64,000 nucleotides of DNA from Ifrita kowaldi (lineage: Eukaryota > Chordata > Aves > Passeriformes > Cinclosomatidae). The notes under the pieces are model-generated. The model saw only the letters and a list, made by a program, of their open reading frames with translations. It had not been told where the DNA came from and ran no database searches. The translations under genes and the position numbers were made by a program. The stretch covers positions 372,001 to 436,000 of the forward strand of contig VZRS01001522.1 of assembly GCA_013398055.1 (NCBI GenBank), given 5' to 3'. This document shows positions 25,128 through 38,539 of the stretch, in pieces. Numbering within the stretch: position 1 is the stretch's first letter; the number at the start of each line of letters is the position of its first letter.

Positions 25128-26189
25128 GCCTATCAGGCAGCAAGCTAAAAAAATAGGAGACCTCATGGAACTTATTGCCACAGAATGATGGGAAAAGGAG
25201 AAAATATGGAAATGCTTGGAGAACTTTGTGAGGGGTTGGTCTGTTGGGGCTTGTAGAAACAATAGTCAACTGGCAACTTCTGACTTGTGAAGGTTCAAGA
25301 TTTTATGTTGCCAGAAGTTGTTGTTATAGTCCTAGATGGTTGTTCCTTATATTTGCCCAATATTATTAGAATTTTTCTTGAATATATAATGCTGGCCCCT
25401 ACCAAATTTCAGCTTCTGAGTTAAATGTATCCTGTGTTACCTCTCTGTTGGAAAGCAAGTGAAGGAATATGTTTTTCCTGTTGAGGGATTTGAGTTTGTG
25501 TGACTTCATATTTAAATGTTTTCTGGAGGCATGGGCCATGGTCCTAAGTCACGAGGATGGTTCACTGGAGAGTTTTCTGATAGCAAAACCATCAGGATGG
25601 GAGTCTTAGGTGCACCAATAGGTTCAGTAGTGTTTATTCATGGAATTTAGAAATATATGCAGTAATATTCTGTTCATCTGTCAATCAATGCTTAACAGAA
25701 AAAGGAACACATATTAAATAGTGGTAAATTAAATTTATTGTAAAGAATAAAGCATGGTTTCCCAAGGAAATATTAATACAATTTTATTGGTACTTTTCTC
25801 TCTTTGAAATAAAAGCAGACTGCACTTAGGCACTAAAGTGGGAGATTTGATTCAAATGAAGCAGACTCCCTGTTTTGTAATACAAATGATTTGGGGAGAC
25901 AGGAAGGAGAGAGAGCAAGGGCCGGCATTCTTCCTAGAAAAACATCCTGTAGATGAATGGAATATACACTGGGACAAGAAGTATTAGCATCTGATTTTGT
26001 TTCTTCCACTCACTGGTGTGTATGCATATGTATATCTACTATCCTTTTTTTTTGGTGCGAAGTCTCCCACAGATCTCCCCTAGCAGACAGTCCAGTAACG
26101 CCTCTGCCATTTTGCAAAAACAGTCTCAGTGGAGAACTATGCCGGTGGCCAAATCCTAACGTGAAAAGTCACATGGCCAAGCTTGATCT

Positions 26190-26520
26190 TCAGCCATGCC
26201 CGTCCGTGCGTGGCATCCCCGCGGCCCCGCAGGCTGTGAGGGGCTGGGAGGGCCAGACGCGCCCCGCAGCACGGCCCGGCAGCCGCAGCAGCGCCCGGCG
26301 CTCCCCGAAGCGCTGCCCGGGGCTCCCGAAGCGCTGCCCGGCGCTCCCCGAAGCGCTGCCCGGCCNCTGGGCGGGGGCTGGAGCCAGAGGCAGGAGCCAG
26401 GACAGGAGCGGGGCTGGAGCCGGGGGCAGGAGCGAGGCTGGAGCCGGGGGCTGGAGCCAGGGGCAGGTGCGGGGTCGCGGGCGCTCCCGTGGGGAGAAAC
26501 ATGGGCACTTGCACAAGTGT
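26190..26520. repeat. Isolated CpG-rich segment with GC minisatellites (contains the only N)
   Basis: A sharply bounded GC- and CpG-rich segment within AT-rich intron. At 26299-26363 three copies of a 21-22-bp unit containing CCCGAAGCGCTGCCCGG stand in tandem. From about 26370 to 26475 a second degenerate repeat uses CTGGAGCC and GGGGCAGGAGC words. Position 26366 is N, at the junction of the two repeat blocks, and probably marks a sequencing or assembly problem in this hard template. The 100-190 codon open frames on both strands are products of the repeat and should not be called genes. It could be an expanded minisatellite, part of a GC-rich transposon, or an intragenic CpG island. Confidence 0.8.
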
Positions 26521-26759
26521 GCGGGAGGGTGAACACCCCCCCGAACCCTAAACGATTGTTTTAAAGAATGACGTGGAAAAGTGTTCTCGTAAGAGCGTCA
26601 CTGTATCAGTTTCAAAAAGCACAGGGTTTATATTTGCTTGCTTGCATCTTTTTCTCTCCTTAAATGCAGAGGAACCTTGGGTCTTTTCACCTTTCAAGCA
26701 CATCTTTGAAACTGAGCGACTTAATTCCTTTGCAGTCCTCCACTCAGCCTAGATTTTAC

Positions 26760-26819
26760 CCTAATTCTATTATAACTTAACTATGTTAACCTAATTCTAT
26801 TATCACTTAACTACGTTCA
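26760..26819. repeat. Tandem duplication of a 30-bp unit
   Basis: Two adjacent 30-bp copies (26760-26789 and 26790-26819) start CCTAATTCTATTAT and continue with ACTTAACTA, with a few substitutions. They lie about 250 bp beyond the CpG-rich minisatellite. Confidence 0.85.
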
Positions 26820-26871
26820 ATTTATACATGAAATAAATCTCTTTGTCACTACCCAGCATTTCTTATTTTGT

Positions 26872-26931
26872 ATTTGGAGTTCTGCCACTACTAGAATTCT
26901 ACTACACAGAATTTGGTGTTCTGCCACCACT
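26872..26931. repeat. Short degenerate repeat, 39-bp period
   Basis: ATTTGGAGTTCTGCCACTAC at 26872 recurs as ATTTGGTGTTCTGCCACCAC at 26911. The two sit 39 bp apart, with partly similar sequence between them. It follows the 30-bp duplication closely, so this short region has seen repeated local duplication. Confidence 0.7.
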
Positions 26932-27278
26932 ACTATAGAGAGAGTCCAGCTCACCTTTCTGTTTGGTAGGAAAGAGCAATATGAAAACCACTGTGGGGAT
27001 AGCTGGACACAATATGTCACAAGTGGTGCAGAAACAAGAAATTCCATGTCTCTCTATCTCTGCCTTGTGCTGCTCAAACTAAAGCCATTTTTTTTTACTG
27101 AAGCTAAGGTATCCAGTAACTGCATCCCAAGTCAGTCCTTAAGCTTGGGTCTCCCTAAGCTTGGGTTAAAAAAAAAAACAGTATTTCCAGCAGTGATCTA
27201 ATAAATCATTTTATCTTTTAGCTCAAGTTGTGTTTAATTACTCATACAAGTTGGAGTAGACTCAGTTTGTGAAAGGAG

Positions 27279-27311
27279 TAAAAAAAAAAATAAAAAAAAA
27301 AAAAAGAAAAA
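27279..27311. repeat. A-rich run
   Basis: Nearly pure A with single T and G interruptions. It could be the tail of an old retroposed sequence, but I see no recognisable body upstream. Confidence 0.85.
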
Positions 27312-29242
27312 ATCAAGATGTTGTTAAAACATTTTCTCTCAAAGGGAAAATGGTTTTGGTTTTTCAGATTGGCAGAGAAGAACATAAGCAGTGTCCTAAA
27401 TATCAGGCCAGGAATTTAGCCACTCAACTACATTTTTTTCCATGCAAATGCAAGCATGAATAGACTAGTATGGTAACTATTTATTTTGTTGGTGCTTGAG
27501 TCCATGCTCATGAGTGTTTTCTCTTCCAGGAGTACAGTCTGTTTCATTACCTCACTTATACCTACATTTTCTCTCAAAATTAAAGGTAGTGAAGAAAGCT
27601 GCCCTGAAAAATTGGCAATTCTGTTCTCATTCAAAATTGCATTTTTTTCACTAGTCAAAATAATTGCTGGAGCCATTCTGCTTTTCTTCTCTACAAGAAA
27701 TTTTAAATTGTGTTTGCATTTCACAGGGCAAAATCAGTGAGCTAGAAGAGAAACACATGGTGGATTTTCACTAAATTCAGTAGCAAGAACCAGGTTTTCA
27801 AGAGTTTTACCATTGTTGTTTCTTATGAGTGCATGGGCATAGCTTGGAAAGGAAACCATGAAGTTTATGACATGTAAGATGTATTAGCTGAAATCCAAAA
27901 GATTCTTAAAAGTTGTTAGTCACTATATAGAGCAATGTTTTGTTACTATTTATGTTTATAAGGGAAACAAAGCTTACTAGCTTTTATCACCTGGTGTGTT
28001 GCTGCTGTCAGGTAACTGCAAGTTTGTAAAAAACTTCAGATACTTGTGTGAAAATTGTAATGATGGTGTTAACATTTTCATACATTCATCTCTAGCTAAG
28101 CTTGTGATTTCAATTCCCTTTAATAAATTCGTGGCTCATTATTACAGTTCTTCTGTTTGTAGTTCATCTTTTCAAATTCAGTCTGATGAAATATAGTTCT
28201 GTGTAAGACATTTAATAGACCTCAAATATTTGTTAGGATAAATATTGCAATAAGTACTGTGAATAACTAATACACCCTCCTTGAAGTTCCATGTATCTTT
28301 GCTGTTTGGCCCTTCAGTGGTGTGGTTTCGTTTAGTGTGAGAGATTCCCACTTCTACTCTACTGGGGAAATAAAGTCAGCTTTGTTCTGATGTTTAAATG
28401 TGTTCAAATGACACACATGTGCTTCTGGAGTTGTGGATGTGTGTCCCTTTATAACTTTAAAGAATAGAAGAATTTCAGCTTTACACCTGTTACGCATTCA
28501 CCATGGGTTTTTATATCATAGGTTTGTTGCTTGCATTTTAAACAGATGTTTGTTGTCAGATTGAACCATGAATTGACCAAGAGGCTAAGCAAGACATCAA
28601 GTACTTAGTGAAACTTTCAAGGATGGGAACAATGAAGCAAGGCACATCTGAAGATAATTGTTAGAGTATTGCAGGCACTGACTCTTGTTTCAGACACACC
28701 AGCTTGTCTGAAACTATTTAAAAAGTATTTGTGTGGTTATTTCAACAAAAAGATGATGTTAAAACAGATTTTTCTGTTCTATATTGTGATTGATCACTTT
28801 GTTTACAAAGGTACACCTTACATTTGGTAGCAGTATGTGATTTCAAGATTGATTAGACTTTATCTGTTTTGTGCTTCTGCATGGTCTGTTACGGATTATA
28901 AGAGATAAAGTGCAGCCAGGTGTGGGTACAGAGCCATCATTAATATAAAATGGTAAGTTCTAAACCCCACGAAATATTGGAAGGTCAGAGCACTGACACA
29001 ACTAAGTGATTTGCAGTCACTGTCATCTTTCACAACCATGTGAAATTCAAGAACAACATAAAGAGTACCATGGTTTGAAATCATTGTAGGGAATTTGAGG
29101 AAGTGATAAACAGCTGAATACAGCTAAAGATTAATTTAGGTTAAGAAAATCTGTCTTTCTCACCTTTATTATGATTGATAATTAAAAAAAATTATACTCT
29201 CCAGTGGAATAAAATAGTAGAAGTTCATACCAGAAATTAGGA

Positions 29243-29432
29243 CAATCTTTTTCACTGGATGGGTAGTGAAGAACCCCTTGCCCACAGAGGCTGTGGGATC
29301 CTTTCCCTTGGGTGTTTCCAAGACTCAGACAAAGTCATGGATGACAATGTGCTGGCAGCAATCTCACTTGGAGCAGCAAGTTGGGTGGAGACCTCCAAAG
29401 GACTTTTTCTACCAATAGTTCCATGATTCTAG
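29243..29432 (+). mobile_element. CR1 LINE, 3' end, 5'-truncated
   Basis: The order of motifs follows a CR1 3' region in sense direction: CACTGGATGGG, CCACAGAGGCTGTGGGATCC, GTGTTTCCAAGACTCAGACAAAG, GGAGCAGCAAGTTGGGTGGAGACCTCC and CCATGATTCTA at the tail. It is diverged and short, as is typical for avian CR1 copies. Confidence 0.75.
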
Positions 29433-30714
29433 GGTATAAAAAAATTGGGAGTAGAACATGAACATTTTGCATGGTTGAAAAAAGTTTCATATTATAGCTG
29501 GTTTAATGGTATTTGAAACAATTTAATCCTAATTTTCATGGGAAACTTGTAAATTCTCTCTAATTGACATAGGCAATTAAACAACGAGCTATAAGAGAGA
29601 ACATTGAAGGAAGCTATTGATATTTATTAGTAGATTTATTTAAAAGAACTAAAAGGACTTTCCATTCTGCGAAAAGCAGTTGAAGTACAACGGTTTAAAA
29701 ATCTCATTTTGCACAAGCAACTTGCAGGTACCATGTTCCTAAGATTTAAATGCAACCTGAACTGACATATAGTTGTAAGAAACTTAATTATGTTAAGCTC
29801 TTAAACATTTTCCTTTTACACACTAAAAAATAAGGTGGCTTTTGACCTCTAACTGCTCAGGCTGAGAAAGTTTGTCAGAATTCTTCTTTGTTCACACAAC
29901 AAAAACACAGTGTAACTGGAACATTAAAGAATAACTGCATTGATGTAGCCAGCTAGGCTTGTCTGTGAACAGAAGCATTCAGACTCTAGCGGTAGAAAAA
30001 GAATTAGGCCATCACTGAGTGTTTTAAAAATGCAATGCTTAAAAGAAAATTCCAGTGATATAAACAGGAGAGTCAGTAGCAGTTGGATAAAGAAATGGCC
30101 AAGGAAGTTGTATCTCATGTCCTGCAACACATATTTTGCCAAATGTGCGATCAAATTCAGAAGATCTAGGCTGCAGTATTTCTGGCTAACACAAATGATC
30201 TTTTAGAGACAATGACTGTGCTATTACAAAACAAGCACATACATACCTCTGAAAAAAGATAGTTATGGGAATTTCCCATAGGGAAAACAATTAATTTGTT
30301 AGACTGATCAGCCTTAGTTAACTGGGACTTTGAAGATCAACACGCAGACCCTAAACTTCCCCTGTGAATTTCCAAATGGGAAACTGCAGGTTGCAAAGCA
30401 TATGTTGTGTGTACTCACAGTGTTCTGCTTTTCAAGTAAGGTGCTGTATTCTGCTCACAGGCTCTAGACACATTTCACAGGGAGGGGTTTGCTGTGTTAG
30501 TTTTATCTGATACTGAAGTGGGTATAGTTATCATTGTGAGATATACTTGGAAAAAAGGAGTCTAATTTCTTATTAGTTAGATCAGAAGAGTGGCTATTTT
30601 AGAAAGGTAATTAACCAAAGAGAACTGGGATAGCTCAGGCACAGTCTATTTCTATGCTGACCTATTTCTAACCTAAACTATCTTAAGTCTTTTACAAAGC
30701 ACTCTGGGATGTTT

Positions 30715-30766
30715 TTGTTGCTGTTTTTTGTTTGTTTTTTTCTGTGTGTGTTTTGTTTTGTTTTGA
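30715..30766. repeat. G/T-rich low-complexity run
   Basis: Repeated TTTTG and GTGTGT words over about 50 bp. Nothing else is attached to it. Confidence 0.8.
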
Positions 30767-32111
30767 ACACAACAGTATTGGTACATAATTAAATATTGTC
30801 AATTCACTTAATTCATGCATTCATTTTCACTTACTGAAAACATGTTTGTTGGAAAAAAACCCCAAAAAATCCAACCAAAAACATCTGGATGCCTGCCTGG
30901 TTCTGGTGGAGGCTACCATTTTTTATCCCCTTTTTTAAAAAAAAGACCTATCAAGAGTGGTAAAGTCATGCACATGTTTCAAAACAATAGCAAAATCCTG
31001 TCCAATTTAATGCACCATGGAAAGTAGCCTGTAATGATAGATCTAATTGTAAAATTAATGTCAATACGTGCCTTTTGTTTAATGGTAGGCTCTTATAAAT
31101 GTCTCCAATTTCACTAAAGAATCCTGTAATTACAAAATGACTAATCAAAATTCCAGATCTGGAACACAGGCCTGCTTGCACCTCATGAGGGGTAAATGTT
31201 CAGCCTCAGCTTTGGCTCTCGAGCTTACCTGCTCTCAGCTGTGCCTGCCCAAGGGATTAAAGAAGTATGTGCTTCAGCCAAGGAGAGCAGCATCTGGAAG
31301 CAACTTGCTGAAAGAAGTGGGGCTCCAAAAAATGAGGTGACTTGATGAAGTGTCCAACCTTTTGCAATATTCTTTGGTCAGAAGAATAGCTGAGTTAGAA
31401 TTTATGACTTGCTCTGAGCAAGAAGTGTCTGGCACAGACTGGGTGTGGTGCTCCACTCTAAAGCAGCTGGTACAGATTGCCTTAAAAAAAATGATGGTAA
31501 CACTTCAACTCTGATTTAAAATATGTGTTGTATTTCCCTCATGGCTAATCCACTTTCTGTGAACTGGGAGATAATGGATTGTTTTTCTCTCTACTGCAGG
31601 TGGTCAGTAGCCTTTCCACCTCTACCTTTGGTACCTTTGGAGCACAAAGGGGAGCTAAAAATCACTCATTCCTTTCAAATTGCATAATTCATTAGCTGAA
31701 TGAAATTAAATGCAGAGCAGTTGTTTTCAGCTAGTTCTAGTGTCTTGTGTTTCAGATCCATGGATGGGATTTGCTATTCAAAAGTTTGTTTTCCTCCTCC
31801 CCACATAAGCTGTTATGTGTCAGTGGTGCTTCATTTAGAGGGTGGTGGTGCTGAGGAGGTGTCCCCATTGCCTTTGCTCTGAACCATACAGCGTTGCATG
31901 CTTTTCATGGCATTTGTTTGCTCAGTGAGCTGACTCAGCTCTACCACTGGCTAAGTTAGCTCTTGGGTGGTTTAGCACAAAAGTTGTTTCAAAGGAAATG
32001 GCAAGCACACATGGTTGAGAGGAAGCAGTATTGCACCATTGCATCAGTTCAATTGTCTTGTGAAATGTTTTTCTGACTGTGTCAGTTGACTTAAGAAAAG
32101 TCATGACCTTT

Positions 32112-32598
32112 TGTTAGAAACTTACTTGGAAAGAATGTATCTTTAGGCTACCATCACTGTTACTGAGCCCTCAGTGATGCCATGATGATTTTTTTCCTTT
32201 TCTTTTATACCCCTTTTATACCTTTTTATAACTTCTGTATTCTTAGTGTTTTTTAGCCTACATTCTTAGACTTATATGTCAAGCTAGGAGACTAAACATC
32301 TTAGAAGCCTTGTAGTTAGGGATCAATATGCCCCCGACACCAAGGTCCTCTCCAGAACACGTTTTGTGAACTAGGATAGAGCCATCCAGGGGAAGGTTCC
32401 TTGGGGAGAGGGGCTCACTCGAACCTCTCATTGGGGAATCCTTGATAGATACGCTAATTAGTAAGACCTATAATGTTATACCTGATCTATCGTGGGTGTG
32501 CATTGTGGTGTGCATTTCGGTGCATTCCACCGACGTGGTGGACCTAAGGATCCTTAAAATAAATATATACAGGTAAAATCCCTTTTTCCCTTCTAACA
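32112..32598 (+). mobile_element. Probable solitary LTR with terminal inverted repeats
   Basis: The 487-bp block begins TGTTAGAA and ends TTCTAACA, an 8-bp inverted repeat of the TG...CA kind expected at LTR ends. A polyadenylation signal (AATAAA near 32558) lies about 40 bp from the right end. The sequence before it, GTGCATTTCGGTGCATTCC followed by GACGTGGTGGACC, looks like a U3/R region I have seen in avian endogenous retroviruses. I could not find a matching direct duplication at the two flanks (ACCTT on the left, GTGTT on the right), so the edges may have mutated. No retroviral genes adjoin it. Confidence 0.6.
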
Positions 32599-35500
32599 GT
32601 GTTTGATTCTTGATTTTAAGACCAGGAAAAGGCATCATCAGGAGACACGAGCTTGTAAAATGTCTACCCACATGTAAATGTAACAAGCTTACTACTATGT
32701 CTCTTCAGTTTGTGTCTCTGTGGTGTATTAAAGCTGTATAAATGCGCTCCTCTTAACCCTTTCTTTAGGGATCAAGACATTACATTTCATGTGGAAATTG
32801 CTTCTGATAATTTCCCCAAGTCTGCAGGATCATTTATGCCCATTATCACCTAAAATAAAAGCTATTGGGGCTTTAACTTAAGTGCTTCTTAATGCATGTT
32901 TCCATTTTGCAGTATACTGTAGAGGACCTCTGTTCCAGCAAATGAGAAATGCTTATTTTTCACAGATAGAACAGGGGCTTCTTTTCACCTTGTTTTTCCA
33001 TCCCTTCATCATTTTCACATTTTGGTAATGGAGGTATTGCTGTTTGCACACACTTTTGCTTTTGTATTGTCTACAGACACAGTGTTTACCAAAAGTTTAT
33101 TGACTGTGGTAGCCCTCTTGGAAGAGGAATACTGGTCAACTCCTCAAGGATATTTTGATCTTGTCAAGAGAGGCTATTAGAAATGGGGACCTTGCTGTTG
33201 AGAGTTGTTTGTAATATTGCTTTTACACCAGAGTATGGAGTTGTCTTTTCCTTCACTTTCTCAGTGCTTCATGGATGCTATAGGTATGAGCTCTCTATTT
33301 CCATGGTGCAACTAAATAGTTTGTCGGTTGCGAAGGAAATGAGAAGTGTCACGGAAGTGGTGATTCTGTCACCAGTGGGTTTGTTGCTCTGTGTGGATGT
33401 TCCAAAATTTGATAGTGATAGAGCAACCCTACAGTTTTAGTGGTTTTTTGGTTTTTTTTTTAACAGAGAGCAGATACAAATGGGAGACAGCAACAAAGCA
33501 AACACTGATCTCGAGATTTCTTTTGCCAAATAATTGTGTGGTAGTAGTTGGCATCAGTTTAGAGAAAGCTGTAGAATAATTTACTTTTCAGTAAGTCACC
33601 ATCTTTAAAAATTAGAGATTAATTTTAATCTTGAAACTACAGCTTTTTATGCTGTTTTTTAAGAAGGTGAATATATAATAAAGGAATGCTTTAGTTCAGT
33701 AAGAGGACCTGTGCTTTAGTTGTAAGACAATGAAAGGTTGCCTGATGTACATCAGTAAAGAAACCTTAAAAAAGGTTTATTAATTAAGAAATAAATGCTT
33801 TTGAACCATGTGATTTGTGTTTTATAAGTTTCTTACTGACTACAACTTCTTTTTTATTCATGGTATCATTATTGAAATTACTGCTATGCAGTTATCATAC
33901 AACGCTTATTTAATAGAGTTGCAGAAGTGAATTGTGTCTGTTATTCTAGAAGAGGTTTTGAGCTAATCAGAGGCAGTTGACATGTATGTTGTACATGATG
34001 TTCCTTTTTAAGCATCATTTTGAGTTGAAGTTTAAAATACTGTTTTGATTTTGTGCAAATGCACCTGAATAGATACAGAAGGAATATGTGCAATTGAAGA
34101 GAATCCTAGCAGGAACCACAGATGAGTAGACATTCAGTTCTTCTTCATTCATTGTGTTACTTCAACTTCTTTCACTCCACTTTCCTTGTCATGAAGAATT
34201 TGGAACCTTTTTCATTTACAGATGTCTCTTTAGCAAATTTTTTAATTTTCCAGTATTATGGTGACAATGTGTCTTGGTTCACATTAAATTTCAAGGAGTT
34301 ACAGACGTCAAGAGAGTGACATATTTAAAAAGGGAAGGCAACTATTTAGAACACTTGAGCATATGCTAACTTCATTCCTATTCAGACAGCACTTCAGCAC
34401 ATGCTTAAAAGATGCTATCAGTAGAGAGAAGCTGTCTAGCCTCAAGACTGAAATTCAAAATAAGCCAAAGTTACTGCTTTTAAAAACCATTTGGCATCTA
34501 CCTCCCCTGTTGATTTGAATAGGGTCTGCTGGTGCTCTGAAGTTCTGAAAAAAATTGTCCATGGCTAACTTTTATCCCTATATGCAAGGATATAATGAGT
34601 TTTAAGCAGCTTCTTCTATCAGGATCTTGAGAACAGTGCTAAACTTAAGAATTCCTTTAATTACCCATGGTCTGACTGAGAGGTTCTGCAACTTTTCACA
34701 AACCTGTGACCTCTGATTCGAGGCATCCAACTAATGCTTACTTGAATAGTGCACCTCTAATGAGATGTAACTGGATGTTAAATCTTGGTATGGCAGTCTC
34801 AAATATTCAGTCAGTGATTCAAAATATACAGGAAAATAAAGTTAAGAACAGTCTTTGTAATTGTAAAGCTTTCATTAACATCTATAATTTTAACTGCATA
34901 TAAAACAAGTGTGATTCATTTAGGTAGACCAAATTTTGGAAGGATGACAAGGCAGTCTGATTAAAAAAAGTGTTTAATTTGTTGTTTCGATAAAGGTACA
35001 TTTGTATTATTTGTGTTCTAAGTGTTTCAGCATTGCATGAGGGAAAAAATGGAACTGAGGGTCAAGTGACATAAAAGTGTAATGGTTCTTTAGAACTAAG
35101 ATGTTAGTCCAAAAAAAGCACCACTGGTCACTATAAATTTTAAAATAGGCTCAAATTATTTGTATCTGAATAGCTTACATGCTCACAAGTATTTTTAAAA
35201 TTCTTGTGTAAATAATTTTCAATAATCTAACCTAAACCGTAAGCCTTTAAGTGCAGAAAAGTTGGATGAAATCCAAGTAGCAGAAAATAACAAAGGATCG
35301 CAAGCAAGGTGGGATGTGTTGAAAAGTGAATTGCACTCATGATTGAAAGGTAATATGCACTCGTTATATGTAATAATTGTTTGAGATCGTGTTTGAGATC
35401 TTGGGTAGAGGAGAAAGTACACAAATAGGGACATAAAAGCTCGATCTGAAAATAAGATCTGCATTAACAATACAAGGTTGTAGAAATGATAGGATGAAGC

Positions 35501-36673
35501 TGACATTGCAATACAGAAAGTGAAAAAAAGGTAAAGGTGGACTATGAAAGGAAATATAATGACATGGGAGGTTATGTCATATAAACAGTAATTTCCACTG
35601 TGTCCAGAATAAGAGAGACTCTGGGGAGGAGACAGCAGGGGTCTCCAATAGATGGGAAGAATCATTCAGACACTGAAGAGCTTGAAATTGTCAAACACAT
35701 GAAATGCTTTCATTGTCTCACTATTCCCAATGGCAAATTCAGGACAGATGTCTAAAAGATAAGCATTTTTAGGAGTCTTGAAGGCGAAATACTAAAGGAA
35801 AGCAGAAAAAGAAATTTTAAAAAAATGATCTTTAACCATCTGATTTGAAAGCAAATTGAACTGGATCCCAACTGACAGTATGAAGAAAATTGTGACTTAC
35901 ATTGTCTGGTACATTTTGAGTAGTATGGCCAAACTGTCTATGATATTTTCTTTATTGATTTTGAACCGTGACTCAAAATATGTCCTGACACAGACAGCTG
36001 CAGATTAACCAATAGAGTGCTTTTTAGAGAAATTGAGAGTTTTAGACTAGAGGAAATAGTACAAATGATACAGAGATGTTGATCAGACTTGAAAAAAATT
36101 GAACTCCAGATTTTTTTAAAGCTATTTCCTTCCACAGCTTAATTTTGGTTTTCTGTCCAGTATCTTTCTCTGATTTATACTCCTATAAAGTCAGTGACAC
36201 AGAGACTCATGAGAATTTTATTCTGTAGTGGGAATTATCCAAATGACCTAAATCTGTAACTGCATCTTTGATGTGTCCCTGTCTTTTCCTTGCTTCTGTC
36301 TAGCCTTCCATACAGGAAAGTGACCTACAATTTCCCCTTCTCTCAGTCTTCTTCTCCCAATGTCACTGAATTTTTTCCACCTGACGCTGAGTCTGATGCC
36401 TCTATTTAAGTAATGCTTGGTTGGCATGGAGTTTATCTTTCCTGCCATGGCCACCTCCATGCAGTGAGAAACATGTAAAAATTATCCAAATCTGACATGG
36501 CTAAGTGGGATCTAGGCTAGCTAAGTAAAGTGTTTAAAGAGACAGTACAGTAAAGCATGAGTTGAAACTAACTTTATAGAATTGTTTCAGCTCTCAGCTG
36601 TGTCTCAAAAAGTGTTCTCAATTATACGTTCATGCTACTTGAATTTGGAAAGAAAGAACATTTTTTATTAGAT

Positions 36674-37565
36674 TGTGGTGGATTGCTCTTTATGGGCTGC
36701 CAGATATCCACCCAGCTTCTCTCTCACTCCCTCCACTTCACAGGACAGTGGGAGGCTGGAAACAAGATGAAAAATCTCTTAGGTTGAGTGAAAGGCAGAG
36801 AGATCACTTACCAATTGCTATCAGGTGCAAAACACTCATGGAAAATTAATTGAATATATTGCCAATTAAAACCGGAACTGGATGGTGAGAAACAAACATA
36901 AGACACTTTCCCTGCCCTTCTTTCACAGACTCAGTTTCATTCCTTCATTCTCAGCTCCTCTACCTCTTCCCTGCTGTGAGCAGCACAGGAGGATGCAGAA
37001 TGGGGTTGCAGTCAGTCCATAAGAGTTCCACTCTGCTGTTTCTTTCTCCTCACAATTCTCCCTGCTTCAGTGCTGGATCTCTGCATGGTCTGCAATCCTT
37101 CCAGAACAGATACTGTGTGGGCCCTCTGGATGGGTTGCAGTCCCTCAGGATAAGCCTTCTTCAGCACTGGTCCTTCACAGGCTGCAGTGCCTTCAGGACA
37201 TGGCCACCTGCTCTGGCATGGAGCCCTCAACAGGCTGCAGAGTGGAAAACTGCTCCATCCCAGGTTCCTTCCATGGGCTGCAGAGGAAATTTCTGCTGTG
37301 GTGCCTGAAGCACCTTTCCCCTTTCTTCTGTCACCTCAGTGTTACAGCATTGTTTCTCACACTTTGGTTTTTCTCACTCACTCCTATGTGCAGAATGTTG
37401 CTTTCCCAGCGGTGCTTCCCTCATGGTTGAGGGCTCAGCTGTGCCCCGATGGTTGCAGCTGCTGGGTGCTGGCTACAACCATCCATGTCTGGCATGGGGC
37501 AGCTCTGACCTCTCCTCATGGAGCCCAGCCTGTGAACCCCCATTGCCACCTACAGTTGGTACTGA
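36674..37565. mobile_element. Solitary LTR, avian ERVL-like family (long copy)
   Basis: It starts TGTGGTGGATTGC and shows the family's features: a segment with CAGAGAGATCACTTACC, the ATTGCCAATTAAAACC stretch, several repeats of GGGCTGCAG/GGTTGCAGTCC words, CATGGGCTGCAGAGGAAATT, TGTTTCTCAC, GGCTCAGCTGTGCC and CTGGCATGGGGCAGCTC. The family resembles LTRs that I associate with songbird genomes. It shares these landmarks with 685-1436, and its left part with 58093-58370. The right boundary is approximate. Open frames of 70-148 codons in it are accidental. Confidence 0.7.
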
Positions 37566-38539
37566 GACAGCTGAGAAAAACACACAAGTTTTGCACTAAA
37601 TCGTGTAAGAGGAAGCAAAACCCAGAGAAATAAAGTGAGAAAAATTATATCTGAATTTTATTTTAATTATGAGAAATAAATTACAACCATGAAAGACAAA
37701 AATGGAGTTAATACACTGAAAGCTTTTGGCTGGAAGGTGATGTGAGATGTTTTAACCATTGCTGTAACCATCAAGGCCACAAGATCCTTGTAAACAATTG
37801 CTATCTATTGGCTAAATTTTCCTTTGACAGAAATGCTGATAATACTTTATTCTCTCTGTATCAAGTGTTGTAATTTAAAATATCCATTCCTTCAGACCTT
37901 AGTTTTCTTGTAGTATCAAAACTTTTGAGTGTGACACCCATACTACTTCGATTTTAGTTAATCTACTACCATACAATTAGTTTCTTAAATTTCTTAAGAT
38001 CTGTTATCCTGCACTTAAGTGTACTTTTCCAAGGGACTAAAGAGTATCCAAATAGCGCTCTTCCTACTAGTTGAAATGGTGGGGGTTTCCTCCAGAATGT
38101 GTATGTATCTTTTTTATTTCCTTCAGTAGTGTAATGTGACTGTGAGCTGTTCTCTAAGGATTAGTTGATGTTTTCTGTACAATGTGCCCTGGAAGAGAAC
38201 AAATAGAAGTGTGGAAAAAATGCCAGGAAGAAGCTGAGAATGTGTTTAGAAGAGAAGAGTCACCCAGCATACACATTCAGCAGTGAAGCTGTCCCTTGTG
38301 TCAGGAAAGGGAGGCTGCCGTGAGGTGTGGAAATTGTGTTTTCAAGTTAGCATTTGTGTGAAAAAATTGCAGAGACCATGCTTTAGTTGCGAAATAATTG
38401 ATTTAACCCACAATACTTAAAATAAAGGGAAAGCAGTTTGTAGGTTTCCCTGCTGTGTGGATTCCAAAGGATAGATCCTAAGAAAAGTATGGAGAAAACA
38501 TCTGAAATGCAGTATGAGATATTCAGTCCCAAGTGCACT

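Noticed and set aside
25957..26564. Open frames of 108-191 codons on both strands, rich in Ala/Pro/Gly/Arg
   Set aside because: These are translations of the GC minisatellite and run through the N at 26366.
35219..35665. 148-codon antisense open frame with hydrophobic stretches
   Set aside because: AT-rich sequence gives many Phe/Leu/Ile/Tyr codons. There are no recognisable membrane-protein motifs, promoter or splice context.
37187..37633. 148-codon + strand open frame
   Set aside because: Lies in the ERVL-like LTR at 36674-37565 and is an accident of its low stop-codon density.
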